Shown piece by piece: positions 7,343 to 17,294 of a stretch of 64,000 nucleotides of DNA. Origin of the DNA: Opacimonas sp002292215. Its GTDB lineage: Bacteria > Pseudomonadota > Gammaproteobacteria > Enterobacterales > Alteromonadaceae. The stretch spans positions 310,001 through 374,000 of the forward strand of contig OX044360.1 of NCBI GenBank assembly GCA_943846745.1, given 5' to 3'. Every line of letters begins with the position of its first letter. Positions within the stretch are counted from its first letter, which is position 1. The notes beneath the pieces were generated by a model. It saw only the letters and a program-made list of their open reading frames with translations, had not been told where the DNA came from and did no database searches. Position numbers and translations under genes: made by a program.

Positions 7343-9451
7343 GTGACTCCTATTACTCAAAAATTCCAGTATGGTCAGCATACTGTGACATTAGAAACGG
7401 GCGTAATCGCTCGTCAAGCCACTGCAGCCGTTATGGCTAGCATGGATGATACTTGTGTTTTGGTTACCGTTGTTGGTAAAAAAGAAGCCAAAGCAGATCA
7501 AAGTTTCTTCCCATTAACAGTTAATTATCAAGAAAAAGCTTATGCTGCGGGTAAAATCCCAGGTGGCTTTTTCAAACGTGAAGGTCGTCCTTCAGAAAGC
7601 GAAACATTAATCGCACGTCTTATTGACCGTCCAATCCGTCCGTTATTCCCTGAAGGCTTCAAAAATGAAGTTCAGGTAGTAATCACAGTTGTTTCTGCTA
7701 ACCCAGAAATCCCAACTGATATTATCTCATTAATCGGTACGTCTGCTGCATTAGCTATTTCTGGTATGCCATTTGGTGGTCCAGTTGGCGCGGCGCGTGT
7801 TGGTTATACTGACGGTGAATATGTATTAAACACTCGTACTTCAGAGCAAGAAGCTAGTCAATTAGACCTAGTTGTTGCTGGTACTGAATCAGCGGTATTA
7901 ATGGTTGAATCTGAAGCAGACATTCTTTCTGAAGAAGTGATGCTAGGTGCCGTTGTTTTCGGTCATGAGCAATCACAAGCAGTTGTTAGCAATATTGCTG
8001 AGTTTGCAGCGAATGTAAACACGCCTAAGTGGGATTGGACTGCTGTAGCTGAAAACACAGAATTAAAAGCGAAAGTTGCTGCTCACGCCCAAGAAGGCAT
8101 GACTGCTGCGTATCAGATTTCTGATAAACTAGCGCGTAAAACTGCTGTTGACACCGTAACTGAAGAAGCACTAGCTGCTATTGTTGCTGCTGATGATTCA
8201 GTAGATGCGAAAGAAGTCTCAGAGTTACTTCATGACTTAGAGTCTGACGTTGTTCGTTCACGCATTCTTGCTGGTGAGCCGCGTATTGATGGCCGTGATC
8301 CTGCGATGATCCGTGCACTTGACGTAGCTACTGGCGTATTACCACGTACTCACGGTTCTGCTGTGTTTACACGTGGTGAAACCCAAGCACTTGTTGCCGC
8401 TACACTTGGTACTGAGCGTGATGCACAGATGTTAGATGAACTTGGTGGCATGGCTACTTCACGTTTCATGTTACATTATAATTTCCCTCCATACTCAGTT
8501 GGTGAAACTGGTTTTATCGGTTCACCAAAGCGTCGTGAAATTGGTCACGGTCGTCTTGCTAAACGTGGTATGCAAGCAGTTATGCCAAGTGAAACTGATT
8601 TCCCGTACGTAGTACGTGTAGTATCAGAAATCACTGAATCTAACGGTTCTTCATCAATGGCTTCTGTTTGTGGTACATCTCTTGCGCTTATGGATGCAGG
8701 TGTTCCTATTAAAGCTTCTGTTGCGGGTATCGCGATGGGTCTAGTTAAGTCTGATGAAAACTTCGTTGTTTTATCTGACATCTTAGGTGATGAAGATCAC
8801 TTAGGCGACATGGACTTTAAAGTAGCGGGTACGACTAACGGTATTACTGCTTTACAAATGGATATCAAAATCGAAGGTATCACTCAAGAAATCATGCAAA
8901 TTGCGCTTAAACAGGCAAAAGAAGCACGTATTCATATCTTAGGTGTGATGGACCAAGCAATTAATGGTCATCGTGAAGAGTTATCTGAATTTGCACCACG
9001 CATTTATACAATGAAAGTGGATCAAGATAAAATTCGTGACGTTATCGGTAAAGGCGGCGCGATGATCCGTTCTATTACTGAAGCATCAGATACGAATATC
9101 GAAATTGAAGATGATGGAACGATTAAGATTTTTGCGACTGAAAAAGCAAAAGCTGATATTGCGATTGAAAAAATCAAGCAAGTAACTGCTGAAATTGAAG
9201 TCGGCAAAGTCTATGCTGGTAAAGTATCACGCATTGCTGATTTTGGTGCATTTGTTGAAGTATTACCAGGTAAAGATGGCCTTGTACATATCTCTCAAAT
9301 CGCACACGAACGTGTTGCTAAAGTCACTGATTACCTTAAAGAAGGTCAAGAAGTTCAGGTTAAGGTCATGGAAATTGATCGTCAAAACCGTGTGCGTTTA
9401 AGCATGAAAGAACTGATTGAAAAGCCTGCTCAAGAATCTGACGCAGAATAA
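7343..9451 (+). CDS. pnp: Polyribonucleotide nucleotidyltransferase (PNPase)
   Basis: PNPase degrades RNA from the 3' end by phosphorolysis, as a trimer and as part of the degradosome. The two RNase PH-like cores are present, with the metal-binding aspartates at Asp485 and Asp491 in GDEDHLGDMDFKVAGT. The KH domain (VIGKGGAMIRSITEAS) and C-terminal S1 domain (GKVYAGKVSRIADFGAFVEV) follow. Length 702 aa is normal. The start is GTG, with AAAGGA at 7331-7336 well placed and MTPITQKFQYGQHTV matching the family N-terminus. Unusually, rpsO does not precede it. A terminator follows, separating it from nlpI. Confidence 0.97.
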   Translation: MTPITQKFQYGQHTVTLETGVIARQATAAVMASMDDTCVLVTVVGKKEAKADQSFFPLTVNYQEKAYAAGKIPGGFFKREGRPSESETLIARLIDRPIRPLFPEGFKNEVQVVITVVSANPEIPTDIISLIGTSAALAISGMPFGGPVGAARVGYTDGEYVLNTRTSEQEASQLDLVVAGTESAVLMVESEADILSEEVMLGAVVFGHEQSQAVVSNIAEFAANVNTPKWDWTAVAENTELKAKVAAHAQEGMTAAYQISDKLARKTAVDTVTEEALAAIVAADDSVDAKEVSELLHDLESDVVRSRILAGEPRIDGRDPAMIRALDVATGVLPRTHGSAVFTRGETQALVAATLGTERDAQMLDELGGMATSRFMLHYNFPPYSVGETGFIGSPKRREIGHGRLAKRGMQAVMPSETDFPYVVRVVSEITESNGSSSMASVCGTSLALMDAGVPIKASVAGIAMGLVKSDENFVVLSDILGDEDHLGDMDFKVAGTTNGITALQMDIKIEGITQEIMQIALKQAKEARIHILGVMDQAINGHREELSEFAPRIYTMKVDQDKIRDVIGKGGAMIRSITEASDTNIEIEDDGTIKIFATEKAKADIAIEKIKQVTAEIEVGKVYAGKVSRIADFGAFVEVLPGKDGLVHISQIAHERVAKVTDYLKEGQEVQVKVMEIDRQNRVRLSMKELIEKPAQESDAE

Positions 9452-9466
9452 TCATTAAGTTGATGT

Positions 9467-9493
9467 AAAAAGGAGCCTGAGGCTCCTTTTTTT
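9467..9493 (+). terminator. Rho-independent terminator after pnp
   Basis: Stem AAAAAGGAGCC / GGCTCCTTTTT with a TGA loop (9478-9480) and seven T. A strong, canonical terminator 15 bases after the pnp stop. Confidence 0.92.
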
Positions 9494-9632
9494 ATATCCA
9501 AAATACACATACGGCTGTTGTCATAGTGCAATTCATGTTAAATTTTAAATATTATAAGTAAAGCCAATTCATCTTGTGATGATCTATTGTCTTATTTTCC
9601 CATTGTCATTTTTATAATTAAGGATCCCTAAG

Positions 9633-10577
9633 TTGCGCTGTATTCAATGCTTACTCCTCATCGTCATTTTAACCCTGAGTGGTTGCTCACTGCTCTCTAG
9701 CGATCAAGCTAATCTTGCACAACGTATCGACGCGCTTGATACGAGTAATAGTATGGCGAATTTAATCATTCCTGAGCCAGTAGAAGCATCAGGTCGAGCT
9801 CAACAAGCGTTAGCCAAATTCAATATGATTGTCATGAGCCCTGAACTTAGCGACGACGAACGTGCACAGTTTTTATTTCGCCGAGGTTTATTATTTGATA
9901 GTGTTGGTCTGTCTAGTCTCGCATTTTACGATTTTCAACAATCAGTGCGCTTTGATCCACGTTTGCATGAGGCTTATAATTCCATTGGGATCCATCACAC
10001 GGTTCGCAAAGAATATATAGAAGCCTATGAGGCATTTGATGCTGTACTCGAAATGGATGAAAATTATGAATTTACTTATCTAAATCGTGGTGTGGCTTTG
10101 TATTATGCAGGGCGATCTGATTTAGCGCTACCAGATATACAACGCTATTACGATAATGATCCGCAAGATGCATATCGTCTTTTATGGCTATATTTGGTGC
10201 AGTTTGAGGTTAATCCTGATACTGCAATGACGTTGCTCAAAAAGGGAGAAGTGCAGTTAACCAGTAATCAGTGGTCTGATAACATTGTGGCATTTTATAC
10301 GGGCAAGATATCGCAACAATCTTTACTTAACTCTGTCATTGTTGGAGTTGATACTCGTAATCAGATGAATGAACGCTTGTGTGAAGCGTATTTTTATTTA
10401 GGAAAATATTTTCGACAATTTGGTAAAGACAAAATTGCCACCAACTTTTTTAAATTAGCGTTAAGTACTAATGTGTACGAATTTGTTGAACATCGTTTTT
10501 CTAGGGTTGAATTGGCGTTGATACGTGATAAAAATGTGCAAGTAGATGCCACCAATCGTTTACCTGATTCAGAGTGA
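9633..10577 (+). CDS. nlpI: Lipoprotein NlpI
   Basis: NlpI is an outer-membrane lipoprotein with TPR repeats that acts as an adaptor for the Prc protease and peptidoglycan hydrolases such as MepS. The N-terminus is a lipoprotein signal with lipobox LSGC, the lipidated cysteine being Cys18. TPR-like helices run from about residue 60 (FLFRRGLLFDSVGLSSLAFYDF) through YLNRGVALYYAGRSDLAL and onward. The 314 aa length is slightly longer than the E. coli protein (294). Start TTG is used because AAGGA precedes it. The position after pnp is conserved. Its last 32 bases overlap the next gene. Confidence 0.88.
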   Translation: MRCIQCLLLIVILTLSGCSLLSSDQANLAQRIDALDTSNSMANLIIPEPVEASGRAQQALAKFNMIVMSPELSDDERAQFLFRRGLLFDSVGLSSLAFYDFQQSVRFDPRLHEAYNSIGIHHTVRKEYIEAYEAFDAVLEMDENYEFTYLNRGVALYYAGRSDLALPDIQRYYDNDPQDAYRLLWLYLVQFEVNPDTAMTLLKKGEVQLTSNQWSDNIVAFYTGKISQQSLLNSVIVGVDTRNQMNERLCEAYFYLGKYFRQFGKDKIATNFFKLALSTNVYEFVEHRFSRVELALIRDKNVQVDATNRLPDSE

Positions 10578-11352
10578 GCTTTTTAAGGGGCTTGTTTTTT
10601 TTGTATGCATAGTAATAAGTGCAGATTCTAACGCGTCTAAGTATATTTATCCGCAAATAGCGCCTCAAGTATCAGCTGATATATCGGTAACCCAATTTAC
10701 GCGTTGTGTTGATCATGTTGCGTTAATTGCTCACAGTGTCATTGACTATCATTATTTAATGGGATTGTATGACGATTTTGTCTTTGATACGAACATGCGC
10801 TTTCTTCCTGTTTGTCTGCTGCCTCCGATGATGATTTCTGACGATGCCAGGGATCAGCAAGCACACCTACCGTTTTTAACAACACAAATAGTCAAGGTAC
10901 AAGCGCAAGGTAATGCCTATGTCTCTGATGCTGTCATGCAGCTGGCACACACGGATACCTATCAAGTATTTATCCATGAACTAGCTCATTTTGCCGGGTT
11001 TTTAGATGAGTATCCAATGAGTGCTGCCGCAGCTCGCTTTCAATGTGATATTGCGCGCAATGCGCCGAATGTTATTCATGCTTCGCAACTGGGTGATAAC
11101 AATGACCAACCGCATCCCTTCGCGGATATTTTTATTGCTCAGCTAAATCTTCGTAAGGAGAATGCAGACTATGAACACATTGGTTGTGAAACACAGCATA
11201 ATCAGATACGACGGTTCCTATTACATCCTAATGATTTCACATTTTTGCGTTTTTATGATGTGCCTGTTATACCGTATTTATATCAATACTTATGGCAGCA
11301 ACAAGTGTTAAAAAGACGAACCAGTAAGATAATGACCGGTGCATCTTCTTAA
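10546..11352 (+). CDS. Putative secreted zinc metallopeptidase (HEXXHxxGxxD)
   Basis: This 268 aa protein begins with a signal-peptide-like stretch (hydrophobic about residues 12-25, cleavage plausible after SNA at 30). Its key feature is HELAHFAGFLDEY at 144-156, which fits the zincin pattern HExxHxxGxxD with His144, Glu145, His148 and Asp154. The DEY ending recalls the M64 (IgA-type) peptidases, although no wider similarity can be confirmed by eye. The ATG at 10546 lies inside nlpI (32-base overlap), which suggests translational coupling. No strong ribosome binding site is seen and the true start could be slightly later. The substrate is unknown; the periplasmic location and nlpI linkage hint at envelope maintenance. 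Confidence 0.65.
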   Translation: MPPIVYLIQSELFKGLVFFVCIVISADSNASKYIYPQIAPQVSADISVTQFTRCVDHVALIAHSVIDYHYLMGLYDDFVFDTNMRFLPVCLLPPMMISDDARDQQAHLPFLTTQIVKVQAQGNAYVSDAVMQLAHTDTYQVFIHELAHFAGFLDEYPMSAAAARFQCDIARNAPNVIHASQLGDNNDQPHPFADIFIAQLNLRKENADYEHIGCETQHNQIRRFLLHPNDFTFLRFYDVPVIPYLYQYLWQQQVLKRRTSKIMTGASS

Positions 11353-11362
11353 AAGTATATCG

Positions 11363-12109
11363 CTATGCAGTATGCTCTGGTTTGAACTCATTTACCCACA
11401 TCGCAGTCGCCCCACAAATTGCTACTGGCATAACAATAAAATTAACAATGGGGATCAATGCGAATAAACTCGTAATAATGCCAAAACCAAATGTTAAAGA
11501 TTTACGCTGATTTAACTGATTACGCATCGCTGCAAACGATATTTTATGATTATCAAACGGGTAATCTGCATATTGGATTGCCATCATCCAGCCATTAAAC
11601 AAAAACCATAACACTTGACCAATAATGGGCAGAATAAAAAATAATAATAAAAAGCCTATGGCACGAGGAATGTAGTACAAGAGTTTGGTCAATTCGCGCC
11701 CTAATGTGCGCGGCAAATCTTTTAGAATGTCACCTAGACCGCTTGAGTCAACGGTTTGTCCTGTCAGGTGTTGTTCAACTTTTTCAGCAAGTAAACCGTT
11801 AAATGGTGCCGCTATCCAATTGGCTAATGTACCAAAGATCAAAGCAAAAATGAGTAACACACTTAGAACGGCTACCGGCCACAAAATATAAATTAATCCA
11901 TCTTTGAGCCAGCCAAGCCAATCTGGGATCATATTAATGACGCCCTGTATCCCCAATGCAATTTCACCAAATAGAAAATAAAACGCACCAGCAAATAATC
12001 CGATGTTAATAATCAACGGGACAAAGACAAAACGTTTGAGGCCCTTCACGGTAATCAGTGAAAATCCTTGAAAAAAATAGCTCATTCCAGAGCGTTGATG
12101 CATAGACAT
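11363..12109 (-). CDS. cysZ: Sulfate transporter CysZ
   Basis: CysZ is a small inner-membrane sulfate channel that feeds cysteine synthesis. The 248 aa sequence aligns by eye with E. coli CysZ throughout: GMSYFFQGFSLI at the N-terminus, NWIAAPFNGLLAEKVE in the middle, then the family-defining WMMAIQYADYPFDNHK and the C-terminal IMPVAICGATAMWV. Several membrane helices are evident. cysK is not adjacent here; instead smc is divergent, with cysZ next to the zipA-ligA block as in many gammaproteobacteria. The start is M1, with M3 two codons later an alternative; no strong ribosome binding site is visible. Confidence 0.93.
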   Translation of the reverse strand: MSMHQRSGMSYFFQGFSLITVKGLKRFVFVPLIINIGLFAGAFYFLFGEIALGIQGVINMIPDWLGWLKDGLIYILWPVAVLSVLLIFALIFGTLANWIAAPFNGLLAEKVEQHLTGQTVDSSGLGDILKDLPRTLGRELTKLLYYIPRAIGFLLLFFILPIIGQVLWFLFNGWMMAIQYADYPFDNHKISFAAMRNQLNQRKSLTFGFGIITSLFALIPIVNFIVMPVAICGATAMWVNEFKPEHTA

Positions 12110-12216
12110 AGAAAAACTCGCTAAATTTAGTTAACTCATTATAAGGTGTTTCGCGTCAGGAATGTATGAAGAAATGTTACTAATGTTTTCCGATATAGAA
12201 TAGATGCAGAATAATT

Positions 12217-12274
12217 GTGCAAACACCACGTATTCATAGCGTTATCGTATCTAAATCGCGTAATCTGTTTGCAC
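12217..12274. repeat. Nine-base inverted repeat upstream of smc
   Basis: GTGCAAACA (12217-12225) and its exact complement TGTTTGCAC (12266-12274) are separated by 40 bases in the cysZ-smc divergent region. It may be a regulatory site for either gene; nothing further can be said from sequence. Confidence 0.4.
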
Positions 12275-12287
12275 CTAATAGGGAATG

Positions 12288-12315
12288 TTGTTACATTTCT
12301 ATGCATAATTATAAT
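12288..12315 (+). promoter_or_regulatory. Candidate smc promoter
   Basis: TTGTTA (12288-12293), a 16-base spacer and a perfect TATAAT (12310-12315) lie 20 bases before the smc ATG. The leader would be very short. Confidence 0.45.
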
Positions 12316-12335
12316 CACAAAAATAGCACAGGTTC

Positions 12336-15300
12336 ATGCGTCTAAAACGGATAAAGTTAGCTGGATTTAAATCTTTTGTCGAGCCTACGACGATCCCTTT
12401 TGATGGTGATATGACCGCTATCGTCGGTCCCAATGGATGTGGTAAATCTAACGTGATAGATGCTGTGCGCTGGGTGTTAGGTGAATCCAACGCCAAAAAT
12501 TTACGTGGTGACGCCATGACCGATGTCATCTTTAATGGCTCTGCGTCGCGCAAACCTGTAGGGCAGTGTTCAGTTGAATTAGTGTTTGATAATAGTGCCG
12601 GTCGGATAGCGGGTGAATACGCTAGTTATACTGAGCTATCCGTTAAGCGTTTAGTTACCCGTGACGCACAATCCTTTTATTATCTCAATGGAGCTAAATG
12701 TCGCCGCCGAGATGTCACTGATTTATTTTTAGGAACGGGATTAGGTCCGCGTAGTTATGCCATCATAGAACAGGGGATGATTTCCAAGTTAATTGAATCA
12801 AAACCCCAAGAGCTACGTGTATTTATAGAAGAAGCAGCAGGTGTATCTAAATACAAAGAACGACGCAAAGATACAGTGACTCGGATCAAGCATACTCATG
12901 AAAATTTAATTCGCTTAGATGATGTACGCAGTGAACTTGGACAACAACTTGATAAACTCCAAGAACAAGCACAAACCGCGCAACGCTATACGGATTTAAA
13001 AGCACAGCAAAGAACACTTCAAGGACAAATTACTGCGTTAAAATGGCTGGTCGAAGCTGATAAAATTGCGTCAAGCGAGCATGCCATTCTGCAACTGACA
13101 AGCCAGTTGGCTGGTTTGCACACCAATCAACAAGGTGAAGAAACGCAATTGATAGCACTGCATGTTCAACAAGAGAATCTTAATGAAGAAATTGCGACAC
13201 AACAGGCTACTAAATATCAGTTAGCAACCAACATAACGACATTAGAACAAGAACAGAAGTACTGCAACACCAGAAAGTCACAAATTCAACAAGAATTACA
13301 AGATACTAAAGCACAGCGTATTGCGCATGAGCAAGCCCTAAATAGTTTTGATTCACAACTTGTTGATGCACAAATGATAGTGACGGCATTAGAGCCTGAT
13401 TACGAAATCCAAACCACACAACAACAACGCCTAACACTAAACTTAACCGCCGCCGAGTTGGCGTTAACAGAATATTCCGCCAATACTGCTGCTCAAGCAA
13501 TGGCATATCAACAAAGTAAAGCACAATCCGAACAATGCCAAAGTCAGATCCAAGCATTACATAGTGTGCGACAAAAATCTCAATCTAGTGTTGATCTGGT
13601 GTCACAGGGATTAGCGCAATTAACGCTTGAAGCGCAACACCTTACAGCTGAAATATTAACTCAAGGCTCTATCATTGACTTCCAACATCAAGTTGTCAGT
13701 GAACAACAAGCTAATCTAGTCATGCTGCACAAGGATGAGTCTGTATTACAATGTGAGTTAGCCCAAATGCAGACTCAACTAACCCAGATTAAACATCAAA
13801 TAGCACAAGATGAAGTGGCGTTAACAGCGTTAGAAACGTTACAAAACGCGCAAACTATCACACGCAGTGTGGCATTTTCGACTGAGCCGTTATGGCAGTG
13901 GTTATCGGTACTGCCGCAAGATGCACATTGGTTTGAGCCTGTGCTACATTTTGCCCAGCAACCCGATGTGACGACTTGTGATACCGATGCTGTCATACAG
14001 GCGCTCGTTAATGAACCCAATAGTCCCGTTCATACTTGGCTTGAGACGTCTTTTACAACGACTAAGGTAGTTGGTTCGTTAGCACAAAAGTGTCAAAACG
14101 AGCGTGTTCCAACATGGTTTAACACGATTCATTTATTGTCCAATATAAATGTGAACGATGCGGTTCTTGTCCTTGAGACGTTACCGATTGGCGCAAGTGT
14201 TTTGTTAGATAATGGAATATGGTTGCAGCCAGGTGGGCTATATCAAACAGGGTTATATAATCAAGCTGATAGCGCTGCACAGAGCTTAGTTGTGCGTGCA
14301 CAGCAGATTGATGAGCTAGCTGCGGCTATTGCATCAGGGCTACAACAAGCTCAAGCCTTACAACTTGAGATAAATCAAAAACAAGAAGGCTTGGCAACCA
14401 AACAAGCTACGCTGGATTTATCGGTTAACGCGAATGAGCAGGCAAAACAAGAGTTACAGCAAGCTCAACAAACCCAGCGACAGTTAGTGTTCCAGCAGGA
14501 ACAAAATCAGTTGCAACACACTAAGCTCATTAATGAAAAAAAACGTTTGCTGGATACCTTAGCTGATGAAACGATTCAGTTAGATGAATTGAATGAAACA
14601 TTGGCAGAGTATACGCTGCAATTAGACGAGTTAACTGAACTCCAACATGGAAAGCGAGCGCAAGAAACGCAATTAACGGATGCTGTCACCTCATTACGTA
14701 ATCAGGTTCAGCAAGCCCAGCATTCTATTCACCAATCTGAGCTAGCGTTACAAAAAGCCCGCTCGTCACATTCATTTGTGGTTCAAAATAAATCGAATCA
14801 AGTTAAATTACTTGCCGATGTACAAATGAAAATAAGGCAGCTTGAAGATCAAATACAGGCGCTCGAAGAGCCGTATGAGCAAAACCAAGTGCAATTATTG
14901 ACGTTGCTTGAACAACAAGTGGCACTCGATACAGCGATTCAATTCTTGTTGGCGAATGCCAACGAATTATTACTAAAAATTAAACAGACAGAAGCAGGGC
15001 ATCAGGGTAATCAGCATCAAGTTGAGACTATCAAAGAAAAAATTCAGTCTCAAGAGTTAGGATTACAAGGGCATCGAGTCAGGGCGGCAGGAATAGTTGA
15101 ACAACTCGAACAAATCGAGGTGCAGCTATCGACGATTTTACCTGACTTGCCGGATGATGCCGATGCCGTTGCATTACAACGAGAGTTAGAACAAGTTACC
15201 TATGATATAACGCAATTAGGTGCGGTAAATTTAGCAGCAATTACTGAGTACGAGATTCAATTTCAGCGAAAAACGCATTTAGATCAACAAAATACCGATT

Positions 15301-15830
15301 TATGTTTAGCTCTGAATACCTTAGAAAGTGCTATGAAAAAGATTGATAATGAGACCAAAGCACGCTTTAAAGCTACGTATGATCAAGTTAACACTGATCT
15401 TAAAAATTTGTTTCCAAAAGTGTTTGGTGGCGGAACAGCCTATCTTGAACTCACCGGTGATGATATGCTCGACACTGGCGTGACAATTATGGCACGACCA
15501 CCAGGTAAGAAAAATAGTACAATACACTTATTATCCGGTGGAGAAAAAGCGTTAACCGCATTATCATTGGTTTTTGCTATTTTTCGTTTAAATCCAGCAC
15601 CATTTTGTTTGTTGGATGAGGTTGATGCACCATTAGATGATGCGAATGTCGGCCGGTTTTGTAAATTAGTCAGTGAAATGTCTAAGACGGTACAGTTTAT
15701 ATACATTTCTCATAATAAAATTGCGATGGAGATGGCGAGTCATTTAACAGGTGTTACAATGGCTGAACCGGGGGTATCAAGAATGGTAGCCGTCGATATC
15801 GATGAAGCAGTAGCCATAACTCAGGCATGA
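12336..15830 (+). CDS. smc: Chromosome segregation protein SMC
   Basis: SMC is the ATPase arm of condensin, which compacts and individualises replicated chromosomes with ScpA and ScpB. The N-terminal head has Walker A GPNGCGKS at 31-38. Two long Gln-rich coiled coils flank a hinge at about residues 510-650. The C-terminal head carries signature LSGGEK near 1066 and Walker B FCLLDEVDAPLDD near 1090. Length 1164 aa is typical. The kleisin genes scpA and scpB are not in this window. It precedes zipA by ten bases, as in Shewanella and Pseudomonas, and its presence argues against an enteric or Vibrio MukBEF-type genome. Confidence 0.95.
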   Translation: MRLKRIKLAGFKSFVEPTTIPFDGDMTAIVGPNGCGKSNVIDAVRWVLGESNAKNLRGDAMTDVIFNGSASRKPVGQCSVELVFDNSAGRIAGEYASYTELSVKRLVTRDAQSFYYLNGAKCRRRDVTDLFLGTGLGPRSYAIIEQGMISKLIESKPQELRVFIEEAAGVSKYKERRKDTVTRIKHTHENLIRLDDVRSELGQQLDKLQEQAQTAQRYTDLKAQQRTLQGQITALKWLVEADKIASSEHAILQLTSQLAGLHTNQQGEETQLIALHVQQENLNEEIATQQATKYQLATNITTLEQEQKYCNTRKSQIQQELQDTKAQRIAHEQALNSFDSQLVDAQMIVTALEPDYEIQTTQQQRLTLNLTAAELALTEYSANTAAQAMAYQQSKAQSEQCQSQIQALHSVRQKSQSSVDLVSQGLAQLTLEAQHLTAEILTQGSIIDFQHQVVSEQQANLVMLHKDESVLQCELAQMQTQLTQIKHQIAQDEVALTALETLQNAQTITRSVAFSTEPLWQWLSVLPQDAHWFEPVLHFAQQPDVTTCDTDAVIQALVNEPNSPVHTWLETSFTTTKVVGSLAQKCQNERVPTWFNTIHLLSNINVNDAVLVLETLPIGASVLLDNGIWLQPGGLYQTGLYNQADSAAQSLVVRAQQIDELAAAIASGLQQAQALQLEINQKQEGLATKQATLDLSVNANEQAKQELQQAQQTQRQLVFQQEQNQLQHTKLINEKKRLLDTLADETIQLDELNETLAEYTLQLDELTELQHGKRAQETQLTDAVTSLRNQVQQAQHSIHQSELALQKARSSHSFVVQNKSNQVKLLADVQMKIRQLEDQIQALEEPYEQNQVQLLTLLEQQVALDTAIQFLLANANELLLKIKQTEAGHQGNQHQVETIKEKIQSQELGLQGHRVRAAGIVEQLEQIEVQLSTILPDLPDDADAVALQRELEQVTYDITQLGAVNLAAITEYEIQFQRKTHLDQQNTDLCLALNTLESAMKKIDNETKARFKATYDQVNTDLKNLFPKVFGGGTAYLELTGDDMLDTGVTIMARPPGKKNSTIHLLSGGEKALTALSLVFAIFRLNPAPFCLLDEVDAPLDDANVGRFCKLVSEMSKTVQFIYISHNKIAMEMASHLTGVTMAEPGVSRMVAVDIDEAVAITQA

Positions 15831-15840
15831 AGGATTTTTG

Positions 15841-17289
15841 ATGGACTTACAACTTACGCTAATTATACTAGGCTCAATTTCTATCGTTGGGCTACTCATT
15901 CATGGTTTATGGGTGAGTCGTAAAAATAACTCTCCACAAGAGCATTGGAGTAAAGATGATATTGATTATGATGCCCCTAACATAGGCTTAGGAAATGATA
16001 CGGATGCACTAACAAAAGCACAGCAAAATGAATCGATTAATAAGAATAGATTTGCAGATAACATTGATTTACCCGATCCGTATGATGATGAGCTAAATGA
16101 TTTTGATGAGTATGGTATTGGTAAAGTGAGTACGATTGACTCAGAAAAACAGAACGATGCATCTAATACTGAAAACGAGAGTACTTCGTCACTGGATGAT
16201 ATCCCGACCTTTGATATGTTTACGTCAGTTGCAAAGCCAACGGCTGATCCTGCTACTGCTGATAAACCCACGGTATACGCTTCAGTTGTGACGAACCCTA
16301 AACCACCATTGGCACAATCTCCTGCGAATAATGATTCATCCTCACTAGCCAATAATACTGGAGGGGACTCTGACCAATTTCCGTCGCCACCAAAACATTT
16401 TTTACAGAATGTGACAGCGCAAAATGATGGTTCTAATGATGGTTCTAATGATAGTTCTGTTGATACAGAGCCTACTTCCTCAAACTCAGCGGCTGCCAAC
16501 GCCCAAGTGCCGAGCAACCCAGAAATTCAAGTTAACATTACAGATACACCGGTTCCAACAGTTCAAGAAACACTTCAGCCGGAACCTGAAGTAAAAGTTA
16601 AGGCCGAGGATGTGCCACTTTATTCAGCTCCAGCTGTAACTCCACCACCAGTAGTGCCTGAGACGGTAGCGAAAAAACCGTCATTGACCGAACAAGCCAA
16701 AAACTTAGTTATCCGCAAAACGCGCCGCACGCCAATTCGTAACGAACCAAAAATTAATGACGATCAAATGCGCATTGATTTTGACACAGTAGATCCGGTA
16801 ATCAATGAAAATAAGGCGGCTGCAAAAGCGCAATCAACTAGTGGGTCCAAGCATGCGATTGAACCTGAATTTTTATCATTGAATGTTAAAGTAAGCAAAA
16901 ATAATCCGATCCCTGGAGCTCAGCTTATTGCCTCTTTATTAACATTAGGCTTTAAATTTGGTGACTCTGATATTTTCCATCGTCATGTTAATTCGAATGG
17001 CAAAGGACCTATTTTATTTAGTCTTGCAAATATGTTTAAACCAGGTGTTTTTGATGTGGAACACATGGAAACGCAACAGTATTATGGGTTAAGTTTATTT
17101 ATGTCATTACCTATCGAAGGGGATGCGCACCAAGTATTTAATATGATGCATAATGCAGCCCGCAAGCTAGCCGATGAGTTTGGGGCACAAGTCTTAGACG
17201 AGCATCGCAGTGGGTTAACCCAGCAAGGATTGCAACACTACGTTGAACGGATCCGAGAGTTTGAACGTCGTCGCTTATTTGGGCAATAA
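15841..17289 (+). CDS. zipA: Cell division protein ZipA
   Basis: ZipA tethers FtsZ to the inner membrane at the division site. An N-terminal membrane helix (about residues 2-23, LTLIILGSISIVGLLIHGLW) is followed by a short basic patch. A long acidic and Pro/Val/Gln-rich linker comes next, and then the C-terminal FtsZ-binding domain (about residue 345 to the end, starting FLSLNVKVSKNNPIPGAQL). The 482 aa protein is longer than E. coli ZipA (328 aa) because of the linker. ATG at 15841 is preferred over TTG at 15838 because AAGGA at 15830-15834 is better spaced. The linker contains a 12-bp tandem repeat. Confidence 0.93.
   Translation: MDLQLTLIILGSISIVGLLIHGLWVSRKNNSPQEHWSKDDIDYDAPNIGLGNDTDALTKAQQNESINKNRFADNIDLPDPYDDELNDFDEYGIGKVSTIDSEKQNDASNTENESTSSLDDIPTFDMFTSVAKPTADPATADKPTVYASVVTNPKPPLAQSPANNDSSSLANNTGGDSDQFPSPPKHFLQNVTAQNDGSNDGSNDSSVDTEPTSSNSAAANAQVPSNPEIQVNITDTPVPTVQETLQPEPEVKVKAEDVPLYSAPAVTPPPVVPETVAKKPSLTEQAKNLVIRKTRRTPIRNEPKINDDQMRIDFDTVDPVINENKAAAKAQSTSGSKHAIEPEFLSLNVKVSKNNPIPGAQLIASLLTLGFKFGDSDIFHRHVNSNGKGPILFSLANMFKPGVFDVEHMETQQYYGLSLFMSLPIEGDAHQVFNMMHNAARKLADEFGAQVLDEHRSGLTQQGLQHYVERIREFERRRLFGQ
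16423..16458 (+). repeat. Three-copy 12-bp tandem repeat in zipA
   Basis: The unit AATGATGGTTCT occurs three times in a row (one change in the last copy), encoding Asn-Asp-Gly-Ser units in the disordered linker. Copy number probably varies between strains by slippage without breaking the frame. Confidence 0.7.
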
Positions 17290-17294
17290 ATTCT

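Noticed and set aside
15966..16517. A 183-codon open frame antisense to zipA.
   Set aside because: It mirrors the low-complexity ZipA linker and has no expression signals.
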